A stretch of 64,000 bases of DNA, from positions 27,315 to 91,314 of the forward strand of contig JAFBJZ010000661.1 in NCBI GenBank assembly GCA_016785225.1, read 5' to 3'. Source of the stretch: Psettodes erumei (lineage: Eukaryota; Chordata; Actinopteri; Pleuronectiformes; Psettodidae). The translations under genes were made by a program, and so were the position numbers. Shown piece after piece: positions 14,462 through 25,728 of the stretch; position 1 is the first letter of the stretch; every line of letters begins with the position of its first letter. Below the pieces are notes generated by a model. It was not told the DNA's origin, made no database searches, and was given only the letters and a program-made list of their open reading frames with translations.

Positions 14462-17400
14462 TTCACGACAATTAAATCGCATTTTTCGAGGCCTGAACAT
14501 GCTCAAAAACTCACCAAATTTTGCACACGCGTCAGGTCCGGTGAAAAATTACATATTTTAAGGGTCTCCAGAATGGGCGGGGCAAAATGGCTCGGTGGTG
14601 CCCCCTAGAAATTTTCAAATACCCCTCCCCATTGGGGTTATTATAACCTAGGCAGATGAAATTTGGTGGGTGCATGGATGGTGCCAATTCCTTCGAAAAA
14701 GTCTCTTGCAGCCATGACCCAAACCGTACAGGAAGTCGGCCATTTTGATATGAATATGCAAATTTTGGCCATTTTTGGCCATTTCCACGTGTTATATTTG
14801 AACGAACTCCTCCTAGAGATTATATCGTATCAGCTTCAAACTTGGTGTGCTGACTCTCGAGGCCTTAGTGATGCAAAAGTTGTTAAAGGTTTTTATGGCT
14901 CGCGAAAAATGTGGGCGTGGCGGCGCGGCGAGTTTTGATGTTTTGCCAGAAAGCACGAAACTGCCATAACTTCAGCGTATGTGGTCTGATCTCCATCAAA
15001 CTTCACATGTATGATAATAATCCCCTCCCTGAGACATCTGCATGTTCATATTCCATAAAAGTGACAGCGCCACCTATTGGCAACAGGAAAACACATGTTT
15101 TGTACTTTGACGTTCAACATCAAGTATCTTAATCCGATGAAGCTGAATTTTACTGTGGTAAGCCTGGAGACATGGTAGATGCTCAGTTCTGAAGATGACA
15201 TTCTCCCGCCTCCTGGGGTTCCGGTGGCGGGTCAGCGAAGTTGGATCCCTCGCCATCGCCATCTAAAGCGTTGTAAGTCTCAAATGCCTCATCCGATCTG
15301 CTTCAAATTACACACGTACAATTGGGGCGGCGTCCTGAAGAGACCTGAGGGACTATGTTGTCGCATTGTTGTAGCGCCACCTATTGGCGACAGGAAGCAA
15401 AAACGCCTCCCCATCGGGGTTTTCGGTGAAATTCGCGGAATTCAGCGTCAGCCGGGTCCCCCGAGTTGGCGCAGGGGTGCGAGGGCCCGTTATCACTGCT
15501 TGCAGTTTTAATTTTACTTTGAATGCAATGAATGATTATATTTATTTCTTAAAATTTTAGCAGGAGCAAAGCATACAGCGTAATTTCATCACAACAAATC
15601 AAATATATTGAAAATAATAAATCTCTTTTCTCTAATCAGTACCATAAAATATCAATGCTATTACCTTGAGGATTAATAAATTTGGGAGAGAGAGAGAGAG
15701 TGAATGATTGCATGGCTGTTGCTATCTTCCTGTTTCCAGTCCTGCTCAGAAACCAGACACAGTATTTGTTAATCAGCAACCCCGTCCACCTGCTCTCCCG
15801 TGAGTAGTGGGAGACAAAAGAGAGGCTTTTTAGTCCAATTCTGAGTTCTTGAGTCAATGTCAATCTTCTTTCTTCAATCTTTAAGTCCACACTAAGTTGA
15901 CTCCCGAATGCCTTCTATACTCCTTAAGTTCAGTGATGGTTATGATCCTCTGGAAACCTCTTCTCTCAATGGCTATCCACGATATATGAGTCCCGTGATT
16001 TAACACCGTGGGTTAATGCGGTGGAATAAGCACCGTGGATGAGCGATGATACCTCTGTATCTCAGCCTTTTAACATTTCTTTTGGCCAATCACATCTCTC
16101 TCCTCTTTCACTCAGTTTCTCTGTAACCATCCTCCTCTGTATAAATATTTCCAACACTTCCAATTTTCTCTCATTTGAACTGAGGCCCTTTTGGCACACA
16201 TCAGCAAGGATTCAACTCTTAGTATTACAATCACAAAAATCAATTCATCAAATCACATTATTCATCAAATACAATCGTAAGAAGATTACTTTCCATTCTC
16301 GATTATTAAATCAATCTCCATGTCGATTAAATCGTCATTAACACAATCACTTCATTAATTTATCCATATAGTTGAATCATATCATTCATTTGTTCATTTG
16401 TCTGTTACACAATTTCATTAACAATCTTATTCAAACAACCATAAACATCATAACCTTTGCATTGCATTTCAATCATTCATTTCATAGCAATTGATAATAT
16501 ATGTACTTTGCGGTTGGTGAAATCTAACATAATACAATCGAAACATAATACAGTAAAGAAATAGTGTATCAAATGCTAACAGTGCTACAACATTTTAAAA
16601 AGCTGTGTTCAGACTCATTTGCATAATATATTTATACAATAAAACCAAACTGACTATAATGACTATGAAGACAAACTAATGAAAACAAAAATCAAGTCAT
16701 TACAATAATTTAGACAAGAATTTCATCCCTGAAGCACAGCCTCACTATGTAGTATGTTGTGCAGTTCATGTTCAAGGATAGGACTTTAAAAAATAATAAT
16801 CATTACAATCATTATTATATTAGTTATTTAATATTTCTAGTGTTTGTAGTAGAAATATCTGTAAGAGTTAACAAAACCCATGTACAGAGCAAAACCAGCA
16901 ATAAACCAATTCTGACATGTATTGTCTGTCTGGTGGAGGTACAGGTAATTGTAATTAGAAGACAATTTCTGTATGTGTCCAGCCAGGACAGATACAGGTT
17001 TAGAATCAATTTGGCCAGTACGTCACTGAGAAGATCATTGTGAATGAACATTTACACACGCTAACAATCATAAAAAGAAAATTCTTATCATTTCTGGTCT
17101 TGTCATCATGTTTGCAATGTATCCTATTCTTTCAGATGAACAGTATGGTGATTGCTGTCTGTATAGCTATGGTTACAGAGCAAACAGTAGTTACTAGGTT
17201 AATATGTATTATCATAATTCAGCATATCTATATGCTGCAAGGTCACCTAGCCCGAATCAAATATTAGCTGAAAAAAACAGGACTTAAGGTGCAGGTGCAG
17301 GTGCAGCCTGCTCTTCAACACATGCAAGAAATTTAGCTGTTCTTCCAAGAAAAAAAAAGATTTAAATTTAATTTTTTTTCAATTAAAAAAATCAAAAATG

Positions 17401-20400
17401 GAACCAAATGTTTGATATTTATTATTTTAAATATTAGTACCACGTTAAATCCCATGTATATAATACAGTAGGAACAGTAATCCTCTTTGGCTCTTGACTC
17501 TGTTAATCAGTGTGTCACCGCTGCTTTTCTTTTCAGGATCCAAAGAAAAACGGGGAGTGGGAGTTGCATTTCAGAAACCTGCCTAATTCCCTTACCTCTC
17601 TGCTGGTGCTGCTCACCACAGCCAACAACCCAGATGGTACTCAGTCACATGATAAACAAGTCATGTTTGTTAATTACTGTTAATTGTTTCTGCAATTGAA
17701 TCAGTAATTTGTAAAGAGTCATCTCCTCTTTATTTGTTCAGTGATGATCCCTGCCTACTCCCTGAACAGAGGCTACTCCATTTTCTTTGTCACCTTCAGT
17801 GTAATTGGTAAGCAGTAATTATTGGCAGTGTCAGTGTAACAATTTTAAGGTGATAGTAGATTATTGTGTAACCTAACCAAAGTAAATGAGTTTCAGTAAA
17901 ATATTTTACTCTACTTAACATGAAACTTACTTATTTTTTTTTCACTTCCTGGCAGGAACCTACTGTCTGATGAACTTACTGACAGCTATCATCTATAACC
18001 AGTTCAGGGGATATTTACTTGTGAGTCACACATACAGTATGACATCAAACTGGAGTATTTTAATGACCCGTGAATTATCTTATACTTACTGGAAGTCACC
18101 CACTACAAACTTATGTCTTCCATGATAGCCATTGATCACTATGGTTGAATAAACTCTTGATTATCTGTGGCAGACATCACTAATTTGCATGAGCCTGCAA
18201 GTTGTTGTTTTTTGTTTTGATTTTTCACTTCTCATTACTTTCAACTTTTCTTGGCTGGAAATCACTTGTGTCAGTAGTAGCTTGTGCTTTAGTCATGTGG
18301 TATTTTATATGGCACAGCATATATTGATATTGAGTAAAGTGATATTAAAACCAATAGCTTTGGTGTAATTGAGTTCCTCAGAGTTCCAGGACAGTGGGTG
18401 TGATCTTAAATTTTGTCTATAATGCCAACATTTTACTGGTACTTTCAGAAAGTCTTAACATGAGCACCAAAGGCAGAGTAAACAGAAACACTGATTCTGC
18501 AGATTTTCACATTTAGAACGCCAAAGTCTACAGTAAGGGAATCTCTTTGTTCATTTTTTATCCAGATGTCTGTCCAGACATCCATCATCAGGAGACGACT
18601 TGGAATCCGAGCTGCTTTCCAAGTTCTCAGCTTCCAGGGAGCCAGACAAACTGCTGAGTAAAACATGCTCACATACACATGCACATACACATACACATAC
18701 AGATTCACATACACATACAATTCTATCTTTGTGAGGACACTCATGAACATAATGCATTCCATAGTTCCTTTGTCTAACCCAAACCATCACCTAACCCCTA
18801 AATGCCTAACCCAAAGCATAAAAATAGCCTAACTATAACTTTCAAAAGCAGTCTATATAAACAGGGATCTTGATTTTTTTGTCATGAGTCCCCATAGCTT
18901 AATGTGTCTATACCAGAAACAAAATTAAAAAAAACAAAAATCAAAAAACATCAGTCATGTAATAATGACAGATATTCAATTAAATTGTACACAGGTTTTG
19001 AAGCTATTTTTGCACTCATCAAATACCGTAATGTGTCCAATTATTGGTAGCACATCTCTTCTGTTCCATATTCAATTAGATTTTCAAGACATGAAGTTTA
19101 TTGTTAACTTTTATTTAATTTTCATAAAGGTAACGCATTGTTGTGCCATGTAAATGAAATATTTGAATATTCTAAGATATATTTGAATTACGCACATGCA
19201 TGTGCACACACCCACACACAGATTCTTAGTTGTATTGTTTTCTATGTCAGGGAGCATGTGCAGGTTGATGTAGTCCTGGAGGTGATGTCCAGAGCCAAGA
19301 TGAAAAGCTACTACAGAGCAGCAATCATTATGGTCAGAACCACCAAAACACCACTCTGCACACATACTTAAACTTCTACAATCACTCAATGAGTTCTCAC
19401 TCAGAAATTGTGCTTACCTTGTGTTACAATTTGATATTTGCTGAATTATTAAATCCTTCACATGTGCAAGAACTTTTTCTTTCTACTTCCATGTTTGTGT
19501 AATCAATAAATCAATAAACTACTCAGCTACTATAAACAGTTTTTGCTAGCTTGAGTCCTGTTCATATTAGCCATTACCATTTACCTAATGTGCTTTCATT
19601 TCAAGTGATAGGCAACTAAATCCACAGTCCTTGTTCTGTTCCAAAATACATTCAAAAGTTTATCTGAACTTAATACAGTTATAAACTTCAATAATCTGAG
19701 TTAAATGAATCAATACTGTTACTGTTCCTACACTGCAGCTTAGAAAGGAACGTTGCTCTAAAGATTCTTTGGGTGATTTGATCTGATTCAAAATGACTAC
19801 AGAAAGTGTTCATGACTACTGTTTCATGTTTTTGGATAACTTGAAAAATTGTGAAAGTATCCTTGAAATTACATTTGTAGGTATGTGGACATAATTTTAG
19901 ATGCAAAAACCACATTCAAGTCCAGACATTTCAGTTTCTGTAGACCATAATACCACAATATAAAACAAATTACAGATATATTTGTACCACAGTGACTTCC
20001 TGTTCTTGGGTTTTATACACCAAAGTCAGTCAATTCAATTATGCTTCATCCATATAGTACCAAATCATAACACACATGATGTCAAGGCATGCACTGTATG
20101 GTTGTTTGCAGATTCTAGTCTTTTCATGCTTAATCACATCAAATTAAAGTGACAAGGAGCAACAAGCAGGTTTCAGGTCTGTTAATGTGTAGTAAAGTCA
20201 CTGTATGGTTTTAATTTAGAAAAGATTTAATTTTGGGATTGATCTTGATCAGTATCTGGATCCTGGAATCTTTAGTGTGATTCCTCACCACTGTGAAATA
20301 CGGCAAGCCACATTTCACATTTTCAATCATATCCCCATAAATGCATAAAGACTGGAAATAAGAAAAAACTCATTTGGGTGGAAAATTTGGACAAACTGAT

Positions 20401-23400
20401 CCAGAAATGTGGCACACACATATGACACTATTGTGTAGTAACTAATACAGGTGGAGTCTTTGAACCACAATCAAATTGTAGCAAATATAGTGTAGACTTA
20501 TCACTGTGTTTACAGAGTGTTTACAGACTGAAATTATCTCTAGTAGTAGTAGACATATGGTAGGCTCCTCAGTAACATAACCTGCTCTTCATCACATGCA
20601 AGAAGCATGATTTTTACCTTATTGTATTTGAAATTAAAATACATTAAGGTAAGAATGACTCATCCTGTGGTACTTTCTCATTTGTAATGACTGTTTCATC
20701 TTCACATGCAAAATATCAGGAGGCACAGAAGTATGCAGAAATTGGCTACATTGATCGCGAACAGTTCCGGAAGATATTTGATGAACTGGATAAAGATTGC
20801 ATCAAGGAGGTAGTTCTGTGCCCCATTCATTCAATATTGTTTGTCACTTTGACATCTCTGACTCTGTGTGTATGTGTTCCTCATAGCACCCTACCTTGCC
20901 TCAGTACCACTCTCCAGTCCTGCAGAGACTCCAAGTGATCTTCAGTCACTACTATCTCACTATACTTGGCAATGCAGTGGCACTGGCCAATATTATGTGC
21001 ATATGTGTAAGTTGTGCACACACTCACACACACACACACACAACACACACTAGCCAAGCTGGTCAGGATATTGTAAGATAATCATCGTGTGTCTTTCAGA
21101 CTGTCCTTGTGTTGAACTCTGAAAAATCCACTGCAGAGAGAGACAACTACAACTTGGAGGTGAGCATAATCAGTCTTATGGTGGTCAATTTTCTTTAAAG
21201 GATGATTCTTGATAACTTTGGTGAACCCCCTGACACTGCTGCATCAGGACAAAGCTTTATCTTAACCAACACTTTGTCCCCTGACAAAGATTCTTGGGAC
21301 TCATAAAACTTTGTACTTATACACAAAAATATTCAATTCTACTTGATTGCAATGACATTTGCATAAATGCATTTGCTTTAAATTACTCCCATGCTAATTG
21401 TTGGGGTATTGAAATTGTAATATAATTCTGATGATTATTCAAACCTTAATAATATAAGGACAGTGTAACTCTTTGTGTAACATTTTTGGACCCTGTAACA
21501 AATATTTTAAATTTTTTTAATGGCCTCAAGCTGTCGCTTTTTAAGACAAAAGTTTTTAAAAAAGAATAGTCGTCAGTCAGTCATTTGTTTCACGCCAATG
21601 AATATTGCAGCCTTGTGTACATAACCCACTTCATAAATTAAACTAATTTCACTCTTCCACTGTCCAACTGTCAGATCATCAACCTCTGCTTCATCCTGTA
21701 CTACCTGTTTGAAATGTGTGTGAAGATCTTTGCCTTTGGCTGGAGAGGGTACCTCTCCTACAGGAACAACATATTTGATGGCTTCCTCACCATCCTGTTG
21801 TTGGTAACACTGCTCTGACTACACACTTGTTATTTTATTTTAGTGTTATTTTGAACAAAACAAAACAATTCACATTTATTATTTTTCATAATATCCATAT
21901 TACTTACAAGCAGATTCAAATGGCATTGTGCCCTTCAAACAAAAAATTATGTTTAAGACCCATTTGACAGCCTGAGGTTTTCTCTTATAATACTGGCTTT
22001 AAGGCTTTAAATATTTTCAACTGAATATGAGAAGCTTTCACCTTAGACACTTTAAAGATACAAATTTATAAGGTCTTGACCTTACTCTGTAAAGTGCCTT
22101 GAGATAATGTATGTTGTGAATTGGCATTATATAAAGAAAATTGAACTGGATTGGAAAGGGTTCATATTTAACAATATTATTTAGTGTGACTTCCAATTCT
22201 TGTGTCTCTTAAACAAAGCTCCAAGAAAAACCCTCTAATCTCTAACAAACCCATTAACTGACATTACCTGAGTGAAAACTGAGTATTAGAGAGAAAATGA
22301 TGGACTTTTAAATCTCTCCTTTACAAAATGAAATGTGTGCATGTTGATTTGAAGCTATTTATCACTTTTAGTGTTCAAATTTGATCTTATCCTTTTTTTC
22401 CCCCACAAGATCTTACAGGTCACTATTTATGCCACCTACAGACTTCCTTATTCTCACTGGTGGGTTTTTACTTTCTCACAACTATTTTAGAATTAGGTTT
22501 TCTGTTGTATATTCAACAACAGATTGTGTCTCATGTAATCATTGTCTTTATATAGGAAATTGTCTAGTAATTTATATTTACATTTGAGTTGCAGGAATAT
22601 ATCAAAATTAACCCAAATTTTACTCTTTTACCAACTATATTTTATAAATGGACCTTTATTCACTCTTTAGAATGGAGATCTGGTCAAGATAGATGGATAA
22701 AACAAAGAAAAACAGGAAACCTATACTGCAGGCTGTTCCCATTGGCTAGAGCACAAAGCATCTCCTGTCTTATCTCTGTCATTTATGAGCGTTATCAGGG
22801 TTTACTGCTCTTATTACATTTTGTGTGTGTGTGTGTGTGTTTAACAACAGGGATCCATCTTCTCATGCTGTAATATCTCTTTGGGAGATGGTTCGCTTGG
22901 TTAACATGCTGATTGTGTTCCGCTTCCTGCGTATCATCCCAGATATCAAGGTACAATAGCTTCAATCTGTAAATCAAAATGCAGATAATTTATGACAGAA
23001 ATTTTGAAATTAAATCAAAACAGTCAGTGTACATAGACATCAGACACATACTAACGAAATCAGCACAACTTTAGATGTTTTTTTTATTTATCAACAGTGA
23101 TTTTTGCATTGTTCAGATGCTCAGAGCCCCAAAGAGACCTTTCATAATATTTAATAAATGAATCATAAAAAATGTCAGGTAAATAACTCAAAAAAACTTT
23201 GTGAAATATTTCACGAATTTATAGTTTGTAACAATTTTTTGGATATTCTCTTATCAATCTTATTTCAGCATATATATATATATATATATATATATTATTA
23301 TTTTTTTTTAATGAAAACTGAACAAAAACTGCCAGGGTTTCAAAGGTGAGCAATGACAACTGTAAAAGTGTGCATTGTGTTTGTATTTCAGCAATATGCT

Positions 23401-25693
23401 ATCTCTCAGCCTGTCGTTTGTCCTTTTTTCTCTTTCATATGTTCCATTTTTTTCTTCAGCTTATGGCTTTGGTTGCAAGTACACTGTTGGACCTGGTGAA
23501 AAACCTCAGAGCCTTTGCAGGAATACTGGTGGTGAGTTACATTAGCGTACAGTCTACCAGCTGATCCACACTTGGTGCGTGCTTATAAAATAAAATATGC
23601 CTATCACTGTAAAAAAGTATTATCATGCTTTCATATAGGCTGAATAAATCCATGCATATGACTGATTGAGACCATTTGCCAGCCTCTCTGGTTCATAAAA
23701 CCTTTTCCAAACTCTTGACATGTATAAAAAGGTACTGTCCAGTTATCTGGCTCTTTTCTTCATTACCTAGATAGTAATTGGTGTATATAAAAGGTTTTTT
23801 TACCTGACCTGATTTGCAGAGCAATTTACATGGAAAGGGACCAAGTCTAGTGTGGGGAAAGGTTGAAGTCTTCTTTGTGTTCTCACGGCAGGTGGTGTAC
23901 TATGTGTTTGCTGTTTTTGGGATCTGGCTGTTTGAAGGAGCCATTAAACCTCCTCCAGAGATGAGGTACTGTGTCAAGCTGTCTGCAGTAAGAACACAAT
24001 AGAGGCAGGCAGACAGAAAAAAGCTCACAACATAAAGACATGCCATGGGCAGAGATATTTTTCCATCCACAAGACCGTATATCTCCCCATCTCATTCTTG
24101 TGAGTTTGATGTCAGGCACACCTTGAAGAAATTTCTTCAGATTTGGCACAAACTTTCATTTGATCTCAATGATGACCTGATTACATCAAAAAAGGTAAAA
24201 AACAAAACAAAACAAACAAAAACAAAACAAAAACAGACATTTGTGCAGATCAGATTTGACAGTCTATGTGATAAAACACAAGTTTCTTTTATAGATTCCA
24301 CCAAAATGCTAACTTCCACTAACATGATTTTCTCATGTTTTTTATCATTTAGTTAATAATAGTTAAATCTTCGTCAGCGGCACAAAATTGTAATGACATG
24401 TGTAAGCTATCTTAGATACGTTGGTGGACTTCAGAAAGGATATGGTGTAAAAGAAAATTTTACAGTTCAAAAAACAGTCCCAAACAAGATTGTCTTGTGC
24501 AGGGATTGAACAGGTGAATAAAAGTATTTTTCAAGATTTTAGTAAAAAGGAATGGAAAAACTCATCTAAGTTACCAGTCCAAAAGGTCCACCAGGCTCTA
24601 CTCCAAGCTATGCTCCCTATCTCTAAGGTTGAGCGCAGCCATCTTGTGGAGGAAACTCATATTTCAGCCACTTGTACCCACAATCTCATTCTTTTGGTTA
24701 CTACCCAAATCTCACGATCATAGATGACGATTGGAAGAAAGACCAACTGATAAACTTTGCCTTCCGGTCAGCTCCTTCTTCACTACAACAGTGCGATGCA
24801 ACTCCTGCATCACTGAGGCTACTGCTCCAATCTCTTTGTCCAGTTCACTGTACATTTTACCCTCACTCAAAACAAGAGTCAAGCACCGGGTACAGAATCC
24901 CGAGTGGACCGGGACAGAAACCATAAAACAGGCAAGCAGATTTAGGCAGAAAAAGACAATCAGGCATGGCAGGAGCAGATTAGCAAAGGAAATCAAGTAC
25001 CTGAGGAGATATCTTTGAGTTTGTGGAGTTACTAGACAACTGTAGCCCACTCTTCATTGTCAGAGTTGGTTGGAAGTTCACTTGCCTTTTGAATAATGTA
25101 GGCACCATGTTTTAAAAGGAATTAAAATTTGCAGAAAAAATATACATATATATATAATTTGTAGATTTTTAACTACATATCATGTGTAGACTTGCTTTTT
25201 CATCTGTTCAAGTTAGTCGATGATGCAGATCAGTGCAAAAACAAATGTAACAGTTATACATGGCGAAAAATTGTGTGTGTCTGTGTGTTTGTGTTAATAT
25301 CTGTAAGCTGTATGTGTTTGCCTCAGTTCTCTCTCCAATACCTCCATGGAGAACATCACCTCTAACTTCAGCATGCAGTGTGGTACATATGAACAGCTGG
25401 GGTACTGGCCAAACAACTTTGATGACTTTGCTGTGAGTAACAAGAAACAGTCAGATCTTCATTATCATGTTTCTTTTCAAGTATTTTTGTTGCAGTCTTC
25501 CCAATCTTTTAGCAAGGCCTCACTTAAAAAGTACTCACTTATCAGTGAAATGATACAATCTGGGATTTGCAATACTTGAGTGAACGACTTGTATGTTATT
25601 TTTATGTAATTCCTTAACTGTGATGCAACAAAACCCAGCAAGATCAAATTAGATATGTTTGCACTGCTGAAGACAGCTGTGATATAAAGAGTG

Positions 25694-25728
<35 letters not shown>

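Larger units (their letters stand above)
9025..16529 (-). mobile_element. Long solo LTR split by a later transposon cluster
   Basis: The pieces 9025-9338 and 15514 to about 16529 together match the LTR at 37883-39241 in order and orientation. Shared blocks include GACTCGCC(T/C)AGC, AAAGACCTTGTTAGGTCCT, CTTGGGGATTAGAGCAACCT and CCTCTTCTCTCAATGGCTAT. The left end begins TGTC, the complement of an LTR ending in CA, and follows TAAT (9021-9024). On the right, TAAT after ACA recurs at 16530 and again at 16546, so a 4-bp target duplication is possible but not proven. Reconstructed length is about 1.33 kb, long for an LTR. No internal retroviral sequence adjoins it, so it is a solo LTR from recombination. 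The orientation opposes tpcn2. Confidence 0.75.

Noticed and set aside
9659..15511. Recurring plus-strand open frames of 60-146 codons sharing an APPIGDRK peptide
   Set aside because: They follow the nucleotide repeat exactly, APPIGDR being the translation of the palindrome site. They start and stop at different places in each module, lack conserved starts and recur in the inverted cluster on the other strand. I treat them as by-products, not genes.
9339..15513. Classical Helitron
   Set aside because: There is no 5' TC / 3' CTRR end and no Rep/helicase sequence in the window. Only a broader rolling-circle-like resemblance remains, so no class name was given in the annotation.
18760..18835. 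Interstitial telomere repeat (CTAACCC words)
   Set aside because: The words are too irregular and interrupted; the block matches a common fish interspersed repeat instead.
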